This document shows, in pieces, positions 1 to 9,384 of a stretch of DNA of 64,000 bases. A program made the position numbers and the translations under genes. The notes under the pieces were generated by a model. That model was given only the letters and a program-made list of their open reading frames with translations. It was not told where the DNA came from and ran no database searches. Source of the stretch: Alteromonas australica (GTDB taxonomy: Bacteria; Pseudomonadota; Gammaproteobacteria; Enterobacterales; Alteromonadaceae); the NCBI RefSeq assembly GCF_000730385.1, contig NZ_CP008849.1, forward strand, positions 2,914,001 through 2,978,000. Reading direction: 5' to 3'. Position 1 is the first letter of the stretch. Each line of letters begins with the position of its first letter.

Positions 1-1
1 C

Positions 2-1792
2 CTAGATGAACACATTGGCTTATGTCATCGACGGTTAAGCATTCTTGATTTGTCCGAAGCCGGCAATCAACCTATGTTTTCTGCTGACGGCAATCTCGTT
101 ATTGTATTCAATGGAGAGATTTACAATTTCCTTGAACTACGTGCAGAATTGGAAGCTGAGGGCGTTCAGTTTAAAAGTCATACTGATACTGAAGTTATTT
201 TAGCACTCTATGCGCGAGAAGGTACTCAGTGTTTAGGCAAGCTTAACGGTATGTTCGCCTTTGCCATTTGGGATAAAACCAAGCAAGAACTTTTTATTGC
301 CCGAGATAGGCTGGGCAAAAAACCTCTCTACTACTTTTCGCACAATGGCCGATTTGCCTTTGGCTCTGAGATTAAAGCTATATTGGCATTAGAAAACATT
401 CCAAGAGAAATTCGCTTAGATGCCGTTTACGACTTCTTTGCTTACCAATATGTGCCGGACCCGAAAAGCATATTTAAGCACATTCATAAATTGCCCCCAG
501 CCCATTACCTATTGCTAAACAAAGATGGCTTCACCCTTACAGAATATTGGGACTTAAGCTTTAAGAACACATCAAGGGATAGCGAAGAAACCCACAAAGC
601 ACAGCTGAAAGGCTTACTCGAAAAAGTCACTAAGCAGAGAATGGTAAGTGATGTTCCCCTCGGTGCATTCCTAAGTGGCGGCGTAGATAGCTCGGGTGTT
701 GTCGCTATAATGGCACAAGCAAGCGAAACGCCTGTGAAAACCTGCACCATCGGCTTTGACAATAAAGACTTTAACGAAGCTGACTTCGCCCGCGAAATTG
801 CTGAAAAATACAAAACAGAACACCATGAGTATACTGTTCATCAGAACGTTGCCGACAGACTAGAGCATATCGTCAGCTTTTTTGATGAGCCGTTTGCTGA
901 CCCATCACTCGTGCCGACTTTCTTTGTTTCAGAATTGGCGAGAAAGGCTGTCACTGTCGCTCTTGCCGGTGACGGTGGTGACGAAATGTTCGCAGGATAC
1001 GAAAAGTACTCGGTTGACGACATCGAGAACAAACTTAGAAACAAGTTCCCCGAAGCGGTCCGAAAATCGATATTTCCAAGTCTAGGCAAATTTGCAGGGA
1101 AAATACCAGGCACAGTTGGCAAAAAAGCGAAGTCATTACTTACAAGCTTGTCTCACGACCCAGCAATGGGCTTTTATATCACTAACAGTATGATGACGGA
1201 CGACATGTGGCAAAGCTTGGTAAAAACCGAGGTGACTGAACAGCTTGGTGATTACCACCCCAGTCAATATACGTTAGATATGTACAACAAAGCCGATGGC
1301 CCCGACCATTTGAGCAAAATTCTCTACACCGATATCAAAACCTACATGACGGGCGATATCCTTGTGAAAGTGGATCGAATGAGTATGGCTAATTCATTAG
1401 AAGTAAGGGCGCCTATTCTCGACTACCAAGTTGCAGAGTTTGCCGCCACCCTACCCTCTTCACAAAAATATCGGAATGGCGAGAAGAAGTACTTACTGAA
1501 AGAAGTGTTTAAACCTTTTATTCCTGACTCATTGTTATATAGAAAGAAAATGGGGTTCAGTACACCATTAGATGAGTGGTTTAGGGGGGAGCTAAAAGAG
1601 CTATTTGAATCCATTCTATCTAATGCTAGCTATGGCGTTTACGACATATTTGACCGAGATAGTGTCAACCAAGTCTGGCAACAGCATCAAAACGGGACCC
1701 ACCAACACGGGACAGTGCTTTGGAGCATGCTCATGTACCAAATGTGGTACAACCGCTATGTAAACGTTGATAAAGAAAGAGGTTTGCAATGA
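2..1792 (+). CDS. asnB: Asparagine synthetase-type amidotransferase (5' end cut by window)
   Basis: Glutamine-hydrolysing asparagine synthetase family, of the kind that recurs in XrtA exopolysaccharide loci as an amidotransferase. The frame is open to base 2 and the codons before the TTG at 50 encode the conserved family sequence GLCHRRLSILDL, so the true start, with the catalytic N-terminal Cys, lies upstream of the window. The visible glutaminase part has NGEIYNF and the ATP-pyrophosphatase part has LSGGVDSS. The C-terminal synthetase domain is intact. The stop overlaps the next start as ATGA, so it is translationally coupled to the glycosyltransferase. Family assignment is firm; whether it amidates a sugar or simply makes asparagine cannot be decided here. 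Confidence 0.9.
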   Translation, partial: LDEHIGLCHRRLSILDLSEAGNQPMFSADGNLVIVFNGEIYNFLELRAELEAEGVQFKSHTDTEVILALYAREGTQCLGKLNGMFAFAIWDKTKQELFIARDRLGKKPLYYFSHNGRFAFGSEIKAILALENIPREIRLDAVYDFFAYQYVPDPKSIFKHIHKLPPAHYLLLNKDGFTLTEYWDLSFKNTSRDSEETHKAQLKGLLEKVTKQRMVSDVPLGAFLSGGVDSSGVVAIMAQASETPVKTCTIGFDNKDFNEADFAREIAEKYKTEHHEYTVHQNVADRLEHIVSFFDEPFADPSLVPTFFVSELARKAVTVALAGDGGDEMFAGYEKYSVDDIENKLRNKFPEAVRKSIFPSLGKFAGKIPGTVGKKAKSLLTSLSHDPAMGFYITNSMMTDDMWQSLVKTEVTEQLGDYHPSQYTLDMYNKADGPDHLSKILYTDIKTYMTGDILVKVDRMSMANSLEVRAPILDYQVAEFAATLPSSQKYRNGEKKYLLKEVFKPFIPDSLLYRKKMGFSTPLDEWFRGELKELFESILSNASYGVYDIFDRDSVNQVWQQHQNGTHQHGTVLWSMLMYQMWYNRYVNVDKERGLQ

Positions 1793-2895
1793 AAGTGCTT
1801 CATATCACCTATGACATGAGGATAGGCGGCACCGAGATGGTGATAAAGAACCTCATTGAGAGTAATACTGATGATAGTATTGATATGTCGATATTTTGTA
1901 TTGAGTCTCCCCTTGGACCTTGGGGGGAAGAGCTTAAAAAAGCAGGGATCTCCATCAGTGTGAAAGCACGTCAACCGGGTTTTGATCTTCTACTTATCAA
2001 AGCGATACGCAAGCATATAAAAGACAATCACATCGACATCGTTCATTGTCACCAATACACGCCCTGGGTGTACGGTGCAATTGCAACAGCCTTTACCAGT
2101 ACAAAGGTTGTTTTCACTGAACACGGGCGCTTTTATCCAGATTCGAGCAGTTGGAAGCGAAAATTCGTCAACCCTATTTTATGTAAGTTAACTTCTGTCA
2201 TTACTGCCATATCTAAAGCAACTAAAGACGCCCTAGTTACTTACGAATATATTCCCTTCGATAGTGTAGACGTTGTGTACAATGGCATTGAACCTTTGCG
2301 CCCTAACCAAGAAGAACTGCCACAGCTAAAGACTCAACTTGAACTACCTCAAGATGCATTAGTTTTTGGCACCGTTGCCAGACTAGATCCTATAAAAAAC
2401 CAGAAAATGCTGATTACTGCATTTGCCGAAGTTAGCGCGATACTACCAAACGCCTATTTGTTAATAGTCGGAGATGGTGAGCTAATGGGCGAGCTAAATT
2501 CATTAGTGGCACAATTAGGTATTGCTGAAAAAGTCCTCTTCGCAGGATACAAGTTAGATCCTTCCAACTATCTGGCGATTATGGACGTATTTTTACTCCC
2601 ATCGCTAAGTGAAGGTACATCGATTACATTACTAGAGGCCATGTCTATCGGAAAGCCATGTATTGTTACCAATGCAGGAGGAAACCCAGAAATTGTAGCT
2701 CATTTAGAGACGGGATTGGTGGTGACTAATGATAATGAACAAGAATTAAAAGATGCGATGATTTCCATTAGTCAATCAAACGACTTGTACGTCAAACTCT
2801 CAAATAACGCAAAGCCCAGATTTGATGAACATTTCCATGCAACAAAAATGTTCGACAGTTATTCTAAAATTTACCGTAGAACCTTGGAGTCATAG
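1789..2895 (+). CDS. GT4-family glycosyltransferase
   Basis: A 368-residue GT-B glycosyltransferase of the GT4 group. It begins with the usual N-terminal strand and Gly-rich turn (ITYDMRIGGTEMVI). It carries an EHG segment near residue 107, the acceptor/donor linker FGTVARLDPIKNQ near 198, and the C-terminal nucleotide-sugar motif SLSEGTSITLLEAM. It is soluble or peripheral at the cytoplasmic membrane and should add one sugar to the lipid-linked EPS repeat unit. The 4-bp ATGA overlap with the amidotransferase gene makes an operon. The sugar specificity cannot be read from the sequence. It resembles the GT4 enzymes found with exosortase A systems, but that subgroup call is tentative. Confidence 0.88.
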   Translation: MKVLHITYDMRIGGTEMVIKNLIESNTDDSIDMSIFCIESPLGPWGEELKKAGISISVKARQPGFDLLLIKAIRKHIKDNHIDIVHCHQYTPWVYGAIATAFTSTKVVFTEHGRFYPDSSSWKRKFVNPILCKLTSVITAISKATKDALVTYEYIPFDSVDVVYNGIEPLRPNQEELPQLKTQLELPQDALVFGTVARLDPIKNQKMLITAFAEVSAILPNAYLLIVGDGELMGELNSLVAQLGIAEKVLFAGYKLDPSNYLAIMDVFLLPSLSEGTSITLLEAMSIGKPCIVTNAGGNPEIVAHLETGLVVTNDNEQELKDAMISISQSNDLYVKLSNNAKPRFDEHFHATKMFDSYSKIYRRTLES

Positions 2896-2937
2896 TGAAA
2901 TTAGCGAACACTTTTATCAAAATTTGTGAGATGAAAA

Positions 2938-3942
2938 ATGGGCGATAATAAAAATATACCTATTTTTTTATTAATGGGATTCCCAAGGTCTGGCACTACA
3001 TGGTTTTCAAATTTAATAAATTCTAGTGAAAGCGTAATATACAGACATGAACTTATAGGAAGAAACCATGGCATGATGGGAGACAGGGTTTTCTCTAAAC
3101 TAAAATATGCAAATGGTTTGAGTTCCTCTGATTATGAAGTCGTAGAGAATGTGATTAAAAAAGCGCATGTAGAAACGGACAAACCCCCATTTTTTAAGAA
3201 GAAATACGGGTTGAGAAAGTTTCCCAAAATTCAGTATTTTTTCTGGTCGCTCGCTAAAGTCTTTCCCCGCGCTTCTGGCTTCTACAACCGCCTTTATCGA
3301 CTAGGCAACAATCACGATTGGAAAGTTTTAATTAAAGAAACACGATCACTTACGGACATGCGGTCCATGATCCTCGGCTTAGATCCGAACGCACTATTGT
3401 TTCTAGTGAGAAAGCCTCAAGCTACCATTCTTTCTCATATTAAGGGAGTGAAAAAGAAAAAAATGAGCCCCTTGCCTGATAAGGTCAAGAATAGACTACG
3501 GATAGAAGCTTCAAATAGCGATTACTTTAAAACACACTTAAGTCATAAGAAACTTGATGCCGAGTTAAGAGATATAGAGTATTACGCGATTAACTGGGCG
3601 CTGTATCACGAAAAAGCATTAGCATTAAAAACAGAATTTTCTTCTGCTTCGATTTATTTCTACGACGAAATCATGGAAAATCCTCGAAAAGAAATAGAAC
3701 ACATTTTTTCAAATCTACATCTTGAGATATGTGATGAAGTAGAAACTTACATCGCACAGAGTTCCGGACAAAAGTCTAACTATTTAAAAGATGCGGGCGA
3801 CCAATACTATAGTGTTTATAGAGATAGCTCGTTTAATAAAGATTCTTGGAAGGACGAACTCACACAGAAAGAAATAGACCTTATTGATTCTTACTGTAGC
3901 ACGATGTATGAAAAACTGAGTGAGCTAAAAGCACAAAGCTAA
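2938..3942 (+). CDS. Sulfotransferase (PAPS-dependent), EPS-associated
   Basis: A 334-residue sulfotransferase-fold protein. The 5'-phosphosulfate loop is visible at the N-terminus (MGFPRSGTTWFSNL, residues 14-27), followed by a strand and the 3'-phosphate-binding segment around LFLVRKPQATILS. It would transfer sulfate from PAPS, probably to a sugar of the polysaccharide made by this locus. It lies 42 bp after the GT4 gene on the same strand and ends convergently with the beta-helix gene. It is one of two sulfotransferases in the locus (the other at 9381-10250), and the two proteins share little beyond the P-loop-like motif, suggesting different acceptors. The carbohydrate acceptor is inferred from context. 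Confidence 0.82.
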   Translation: MGDNKNIPIFLLMGFPRSGTTWFSNLINSSESVIYRHELIGRNHGMMGDRVFSKLKYANGLSSSDYEVVENVIKKAHVETDKPPFFKKKYGLRKFPKIQYFFWSLAKVFPRASGFYNRLYRLGNNHDWKVLIKETRSLTDMRSMILGLDPNALLFLVRKPQATILSHIKGVKKKKMSPLPDKVKNRLRIEASNSDYFKTHLSHKKLDAELRDIEYYAINWALYHEKALALKTEFSSASIYFYDEIMENPRKEIEHIFSNLHLEICDEVETYIAQSSGQKSNYLKDAGDQYYSVYRDSSFNKDSWKDELTQKEIDLIDSYCSTMYEKLSELKAQS

Positions 3943-4034
3943 TAACGATGTCAGTTAACTTCACTTGTGCTTCAGGAAATTTACTTCCGGTAACGACATT
4001 AGACGCTGTAACTCAGGCACTATCTAAATGCTTT

Positions 4035-5327
4035 TTAGTATGTAAATTGAATGTTGTGCTTTACGCTAAACGCATGGATTTCGACTAAAAAGTCAGTCTT
4101 GGACAACTCTTCTGAGTTGTCAACCAAGTCAGCTCTGCCCCCATTTCTTGATGATATTAGCCTATTAACATGGTTATTCTTAATTACCACATCTTGTGTT
4201 GGTGTAAACCGGTATTCAATAGCTCTTCTGTACGAATGTTCCATAAAGATATAGTTGTTTTCTACCAAGGTATTGGGGCTGTCTTCCAAGACTATTCCAG
4301 TATCCCCAAAAGGGTCTTGATTGTCTGAATGATAAATGAAGTTATTCCTGATAATGCCACCAAAATTTGAGAATTTGATGTACTTATTTTCATCCCCTTT
4401 GACGCGTTTTCTCATTCCAAAACCAATCGCTCTATCTGAGTCAATGATGATATTGTTTTCAACAACATTATTCTCGGTATTGTTCCATAAATGTATAGCA
4501 TGCTCGGAAATACGATTTCTGGGGCTCGCAATATGCTTAAATACGTTCCCTCGGATCACCCAGTTTCTGATTCCGTGTGCATCTATACCACCAATGTAAT
4601 AGTGGGGGCCAATTCCAGCACTGTATTCAAAAAGGCAATTCTCAACGATTCCCGAATCAGACTGAATATTGGGTTTGTTTCTTTTGTCATAGCTGACTTT
4701 TAGTAATTGTTCATAGCTATCCCTTATGGTGCAATTACGAATAATTGGAAAGTCTGCATTACGCTCAGAACGAATTTGAATAATATGGTTACCCGCATTT
4801 TGCATCGTGATACCATCAATGACCACGCCTGAACTTTTTATGTCTATCAAGTTCTCAACAGTTTTAGACCTTCTCATTCCCTTACCATTAAAAATCACCG
4901 AATTTTTATCAGCGACTTCAGATAGCAAGATGATATTTGGCTTATTAAATACTATTGTTTTGGTTAAATCATACGTCCCAGGAGCAACATATATCGCCAC
5001 ATTACCATCGGTGCGCTCCAGTACGTTAAGCAGTTGCTCAGGCGAATTGACATACTCTTTGTCGTAATTTTCGGGAACCGCAATCTGTAGTTGATTAACG
5101 ATGAGATGTTCATGGGGATTAACACGCTTTTCTGCAGGTTGGTATGTGGATATATCAACATTGGACACAACATTAGAATTGGGGGTAGTAACGCCAGAAA
5201 TAACGGCTTTAATATCCGATCTAAAAAAAAATCCAATAATAGCTAGTGCACCCAATCCAGCAGCAATACCTAGTCCTTGAGCAATTCCGATCAAAAACTT
5301 TTTAATGAATAATTTAAAAAAAGCCAT
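4035..5327 (-). CDS. Membrane-anchored right-handed beta-helix protein
   Basis: About 430 residues with one N-terminal transmembrane helix (residues roughly 8-30, Gly/Ala/Ile-rich) and a long parallel beta-helix. Repeated short strands with Asn ladders are visible: VVIDGITMQNAG, IIRNCTIRD, GIVENCLFEY, WVIRGNVFKH, NVVENNIIIDSD, VVIKNNHVN. This architecture is typical of polysaccharide lyases, C5-epimerases and NosD-like proteins, so it may cut or modify the polymer at the periplasmic face. I start it at the ATG at 5327, which has GGAAGAG upstream, not at an in-frame TTG eight codons earlier. It is the last gene of the long minus-strand EPS operon. No catalytic residues could be assigned. Confidence 0.78.
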   Translation of the reverse strand: MAFFKLFIKKFLIGIAQGLGIAAGLGALAIIGFFFRSDIKAVISGVTTPNSNVVSNVDISTYQPAEKRVNPHEHLIVNQLQIAVPENYDKEYVNSPEQLLNVLERTDGNVAIYVAPGTYDLTKTIVFNKPNIILLSEVADKNSVIFNGKGMRRSKTVENLIDIKSSGVVIDGITMQNAGNHIIQIRSERNADFPIIRNCTIRDSYEQLLKVSYDKRNKPNIQSDSGIVENCLFEYSAGIGPHYYIGGIDAHGIRNWVIRGNVFKHIASPRNRISEHAIHLWNNTENNVVENNIIIDSDRAIGFGMRKRVKGDENKYIKFSNFGGIIRNNFIYHSDNQDPFGDTGIVLEDSPNTLVENNYIFMEHSYRRAIEYRFTPTQDVVIKNNHVNRLISSRNGGRADLVDNSEELSKTDFLVEIHAFSVKHNIQFTY

Positions 5328-5401
5328 AGATATTCGCTCTTCCTTGGACAAAAACGTTACATGTGAACTCAGTTGACTAGTTCTAAGACAGATAATTCAG
5401 C

Positions 5402-6235
5402 CTAACGGAAAGAGGCCTTGCTCTTTCTTGCCGATAAATGAAATAAATAACCAGCCAGCAATATAATCGCTATGGGAAATGGCCATTTAAGCCAATAGGC
5501 GACAATTTCAAAATAGTATTTTTTAGTAATAAAGTGCGACACCCCATCCCAACGTTTAAATGAATTATCATATATTTTGTTCATTGTTATGACATCACTA
5601 TGTGGATAACCCGCATTTGCATAGGCCTCGCCAGCGATATCCGGTGTAGATTGTAGCGCTACAGGACTGAAATTGAGCGAAACGCCAAAATCCGGATCAA
5701 ATGTTAACTCTTCACCGTTTTCAAACGTTGCGGTTAAAATTACATGACCTGGAAATGTAAGTAGTTGATTGGGGATTCCTTGCCTGTCTAATAGCTGGGA
5801 CATAATCATAGAAGCATCGCCACAAATCCCAATACCTCTATTAAGGCTTTTTTCATAATTTGCGAAATGGTATCTTTCGTATTCCGGAATCCCCGAGAAT
5901 CTACCCATAAAATATAGAAAGTAATTCTCCCATATTGGGACAAGTTGATTAAACTTCTTAGTATCATATCTGCGCCAATGAATATGCGCTAAGCCACTAC
6001 CGATAACTTTCGTAATTCGCTCAGCATATTCTTTGTCTGTTTCCCCTTCGACCCGTTCAATAGCAGTAAACGTTTCCTCTCGCGTTAGTGTAATATCATT
6101 TTCAAACCGCAATTCATCATCAAAAAATACGGAAGGTCTCACATCCTTGAAAAGACCGTAAATATTCACGCTGAATAACCCTAAACCTAAGGTCATTAAT
6201 ACCACAGCGATATATGTGTAGGGGTTAGTTTTCAT
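5402..6235 (-). CDS. Membrane-anchored transglutaminase-like protein
   Basis: 277 residues with an N-terminal transmembrane helix (about 8-28), a periplasmic transglutaminase-like domain and a second helix near the C-terminus (about 245-267), followed by a short basic tail. The papain-like triad is visible as Cys138 in GIGICGDASM, His164 in FPGHVIL and Asp180 in LTFDPDFG. Such domains act as cysteine proteases or acyl transferases. The gene overlaps the ligase-like gene upstream by 4 bp (ATGA), so the two are translationally coupled. This suggests work on the same polymer or protein at the membrane. The substrate is unknown; a role in EPS assembly or in processing a surface protein is inference from position. 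Confidence 0.8.
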   Translation of the reverse strand: MKTNPYTYIAVVLMTLGLGLFSVNIYGLFKDVRPSVFFDDELRFENDITLTREETFTAIERVEGETDKEYAERITKVIGSGLAHIHWRRYDTKKFNQLVPIWENYFLYFMGRFSGIPEYERYHFANYEKSLNRGIGICGDASMIMSQLLDRQGIPNQLLTFPGHVILTATFENGEELTFDPDFGVSLNFSPVALQSTPDIAGEAYANAGYPHSDVITMNKIYDNSFKRWDGVSHFITKKYYFEIVAYWLKWPFPIAIILLAGYLFHLSARKSKASFR

Positions 6236-7557
6236 TTTTTTACTACCGATGCCTTTTCTTGGTTAGCGGTGTATCTCACGACGTAGATATTATAAGCACA
6301 GGCGATAAACAATACACACCAATACAATATTTCAGCTCTCATCCGATTCATAAACGTCATCGCCACAACAAAGGCCAGAAGCGCACATTGAAGCGCTATC
6401 ACCTTAAAGTAATTGTCTACGTCAACGCGTTCTTTTAATGCTCTCTTGGTAATATTAGAGGTTCGGTAACAGGCATATAACATCATGATCAATGCGAACA
6501 GGCCTACATAGCCAATTTCTGTTAACGTTTCAAACCACGTGGAATGAACCGATCTTTTCCGGCTTTCTCCAGTGTCTACACCTTCTGGTATATACATAGG
6601 GGCAAACACGTTAAACCCTTGAAAGCCGTTACCAAAAGGATAGTCTTTAGTCATTTCCCACGCGGACTGCCAAAAAATAAATCGTGTCGCACCCGATTCT
6701 TGATCAACATTTTCAGTTGATTGGGTGGTCATTGTGTAAATACGTTCGATAAAAGCTTTGTCAACAATTACAGCAGCGCCAGTTAGCCCTGCCAACGTAA
6801 TGACTACAGCTGCCGCTTTCTGATACTTTCTTTGAAAACTAGAGAAGTACATGTGCCACATAAAGAGACCGCAGCTCAAAGCAACCGCCAAGAAAGCACC
6901 CCGACTGTTAATCAAGACGATCCCATTAGCAATAAACGCGCCCGCTATGGCTATTAGTAGGCGAATTTTGTTATTACTCGCTGTCCAAAAATAATATAGA
7001 CACAGTACCACACTAGGCGCAATCGCAGCAGCTAAGCCATTAGCATCTGGTGAATCAACCGTACCAATACCTTCAACTCGGCCGGCACCGTTTCTTCCTT
7101 TTTGCATCGCCATAAAGCTAATGTACCAAGCTCCATATATATAGCCGTACATCATAATATTAAGGTCTTTATCAGACTCGCACATCTTGAATGCGATGCT
7201 AATAATTACCATTAGCTTAAAGTAAAAGACCAGTGCTTGATTATGCCCAATGGGGAGCACTGCGTAAAAAGACGCTATGCCATAGAGCAGCAGAAGCACG
7301 TACATCCATCTAAACTGTGGTATTTGAAATAGACGGTTTTGGTTAAATTTGCCAAAAGACTTGAGAAATAGTAGTCCCATGACCACAACCACGATAAATG
7401 AATAAGGCAAGTTTGGTACAGATGACCCCCACCATCTATTTTGAGGATTGTAAAAATAGACTGCCTGATAAACCGCAAATATGAACATCGGAGAAGCTAA
7501 AATTGCGTAAAATATTCCGCCAGCATAGCTTCCTAAAAACAGTAAAATATTAATCAT
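6232..7557 (-). CDS. O-antigen ligase/Wzy-like integral membrane protein (XrtA-associated type)
   Basis: A 441-residue polytopic membrane protein with about ten hydrophobic helices. A large periplasmic loop between about 265 and 345 contains YPFGNGFQGF and the conserved VHSTWFETLTEIGYVGL segment typical of the Wzy/WaaL/PglL ligase superfamily. INSRGAFLAV marks the preceding conserved arginine loop. Proteins of this kind in exosortase A loci are annotated as putative O-glycosylation ligases. Others of the same superfamily polymerise repeat units, and the sequence alone does not separate the two roles. A polymerase should be needed in this Wzx/Wzz-type locus and no other candidate is seen in the window. 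Confidence 0.82.
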   Translation of the reverse strand: MINILLFLGSYAGGIFYAILASPMFIFAVYQAVYFYNPQNRWWGSSVPNLPYSFIVVVVMGLLFLKSFGKFNQNRLFQIPQFRWMYVLLLLYGIASFYAVLPIGHNQALVFYFKLMVIISIAFKMCESDKDLNIMMYGYIYGAWYISFMAMQKGRNGAGRVEGIGTVDSPDANGLAAAIAPSVVLCLYYFWTASNNKIRLLIAIAGAFIANGIVLINSRGAFLAVALSCGLFMWHMYFSSFQRKYQKAAAVVITLAGLTGAAVIVDKAFIERIYTMTTQSTENVDQESGATRFIFWQSAWEMTKDYPFGNGFQGFNVFAPMYIPEGVDTGESRKRSVHSTWFETLTEIGYVGLFALIMMLYACYRTSNITKRALKERVDVDNYFKVIALQCALLAFVVAMTFMNRMRAEILYWCVLFIACAYNIYVVRYTANQEKASVVKK

Positions 7558-7565
7558 TTAAGGTC

Positions 7566-8690
7566 TTATTTATTCAATCTATCCAAATTACTCAATCTAC
7601 TGCCCATTCTCATAAAAGGTAACTCAATATATTTGTACGAAAGATGAGCAACATACAAGCTTACGAATCCACCAAATGTAATGACCACGAAATAGCGCTG
7701 CACAGAATCAGTCACACTAAAGTAGATAAGTAACAAAACGGCGCACCCGATGAGTAAGTTGTGGTAAAGGTAGAGGCTGTAAGAATATTCACCCATTTTA
7801 TATAGCTGACTGGTTAATATTCTCGGTAGTTTTACCTCTGCGAAAAGAATAGATGCCACAACTGATAGCGCTATGAGTCCTAACATTACCCAAATGTTTG
7901 AGATAACGGGCAGGTCTGGAATCTCAACAAACCCATTACTCACTATTGAAGCAGACACAAACAAAAAAACAAATGTGATGGTTCCGATATATTGGTTTAA
8001 ACGCAATTCATATTTTCTATAAATAAACCCGAGAAAAACACCACCACAAAAGGTGAAGCCCAGCATAAAGACTCTTTGATCTTTAAATATACCTAAATCC
8101 AGCTTGAAAACCATGTATAAGGCTACGCCCATTAAAATTGGTGAAAGTGATTTCAGCTTAGGGATTAACAAGATCATAATGGGAAACAACAGGTAGTATT
8201 GGAACTCAACAGGTAGACTCCAATAGGCATTGTTGAACAAACCCGGCTGACCAGAAATATTGAAACTCAATGTTAAATAAGTTAGGAAATCAGTTGGAGT
8301 TGGTACCTGTAAGAATTGCCGCTCTATCCAATTGCCAGTAGCTACTCCATAGAATTCTCTAAATGCAAATGAAAATACAAAATAAACCAACAATGACAAA
8401 GCAAATGCTGGCCAAATTCTGAAGAAGCGTTTGATGTAAAAAGGAAAAACATTTAACTTAGACGCCCTACTTGTATGGCTTAGATAAAGTGTGGTACCGC
8501 TAAGAGTAAAGAACAAAAGCACGCCAAACGTGCCTAAATCGAAGACCTTTAGCCATATCCAATTTACGGGTTCATCTTTTGATAAGTAGGTATCTTGAGT
8601 CGCCCTCAGACTATGCGAAATCACGACGAGTAATGCAGCTATTCCTCTCAACCAAGTCAGAGGTTTAAAATGATGTTTTTCACTGCTCAT
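7566..8690 (-). CDS. Acyltransferase family 3 (OafA/YrhL-like) membrane O-acyltransferase
   Basis: About 374 residues with ten or so transmembrane helices. The N-terminus has the AT3 signature TWLRGIAALLVVISHS with the catalytic His, and FFTLSGTTLYLSH matches the second conserved segment; NNAYWSLPVEFQYYLLFP is the family's mid-protein motif. These enzymes add acetyl or other short acyl groups to surface glycans across the inner membrane. It directly follows the SGNH hydrolase gene (3 bp apart), and AT3 and SGNH proteins often cooperate or occur fused in O-acetylation systems. The start could be the GTG at 8693 or the ATG at 8690; I use the ATG. Confidence 0.9.
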   Translation of the reverse strand: MSSEKHHFKPLTWLRGIAALLVVISHSLRATQDTYLSKDEPVNWIWLKVFDLGTFGVLLFFTLSGTTLYLSHTSRASKLNVFPFYIKRFFRIWPAFALSLLVYFVFSFAFREFYGVATGNWIERQFLQVPTPTDFLTYLTLSFNISGQPGLFNNAYWSLPVEFQYYLLFPIMILLIPKLKSLSPILMGVALYMVFKLDLGIFKDQRVFMLGFTFCGGVFLGFIYRKYELRLNQYIGTITFVFLFVSASIVSNGFVEIPDLPVISNIWVMLGLIALSVVASILFAEVKLPRILTSQLYKMGEYSYSLYLYHNLLIGCAVLLLIYFSVTDSVQRYFVVITFGGFVSLYVAHLSYKYIELPFMRMGSRLSNLDRLNK

Positions 8691-8694
8691 CACA

Positions 8695-9384
8695 TTACGT
8701 CTCTACTTCACAATGATGCTGAGGTAGCTGTCGCTTCAAATGTTCAATCCATAACTTATTACCAGAGGTATTTAAGTGCAAACCATCACCAACATGATAA
8801 ATGGTAGACAACTCATTCCCATCATTAAGGAAAATATCATATTGCTTCACTAGTGAAACGTTGTCATATTTGTCAATTTCTTCTGCTAGCATTAAATTAA
8901 ACGCCGAAATATCTCCAGCTATACGTTTCAATTTGGCGGACAGGCTGTTCACAGGCAACAACTCACCTACGATAACGCGAGGGTGATCCGAAAGTGAGGC
9001 GAGTAATAGAGAAAACTCACTTAACGTAGAGGCTAAGGATTGACCTCTTATAAGATCATTTATGCCCACACCTATAAAGATACAATCAGTGTTACTTGTG
9101 CTTTTATAATCACTCAATCGCGCTCGGACGTTACCCACAGTGTCAGTGCCGATTCCAAAATTAATGGCATCTTTTGAGATTTCTGATACTGCTAAGCCTT
9201 GAATCAAGCTGTCACCGATAAATAGCACTGTTCTGTGAGAGTATTGACGATCTAAACGTTTATAAAAAACATGCGTAGACTGCACGAAATAGCTTTGTGG
9301 AGACGGCATTTTTTTGGCATCTAAATACAGGAAACTGACGAAGAGAATGCCGGCGATCAATATTCCAATAAGGATATTTTTCAT
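8695..9384 (-). CDS. SGNH/GDSL-family hydrolase or acyltransferase
   Basis: 229 residues, with an N-terminal membrane anchor (residues 4-22) and an SGNH hydrolase domain. Block I is VLFIGDSLIQG with the nucleophilic Ser, the Gly block is NFGIGTDTVGNV, the Asn block is GVGINDL, and the catalytic Asp-His pair sits in DGLHLNTSGN. Members of this fold deacylate sugars, or complete acyl transfer after an AT3 membrane protein. The gene overlaps the sulfotransferase gene upstream by 4 bp and is followed immediately by the AT3 gene, so all three are probably co-translated. I infer that it tailors acyl groups on the EPS in the periplasm. Confidence 0.88.
   Translation of the reverse strand: MKNILIGILIAGILFVSFLYLDAKKMPSPQSYFVQSTHVFYKRLDRQYSHRTVLFIGDSLIQGLAVSEISKDAINFGIGTDTVGNVRARLSDYKSTSNTDCIFIGVGINDLIRGQSLASTLSEFSLLLASLSDHPRVIVGELLPVNSLSAKLKRIAGDISAFNLMLAEEIDKYDNVSLVKQYDIFLNDGNELSTIYHVGDGLHLNTSGNKLWIEHLKRQLPQHHCEVET

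Noticed and set aside
50..1792. TTG at 50 as the start of the asparagine synthetase gene
   Set aside because: Conserved family sequence continues upstream in frame to the window edge, so the gene is truncated by the window.
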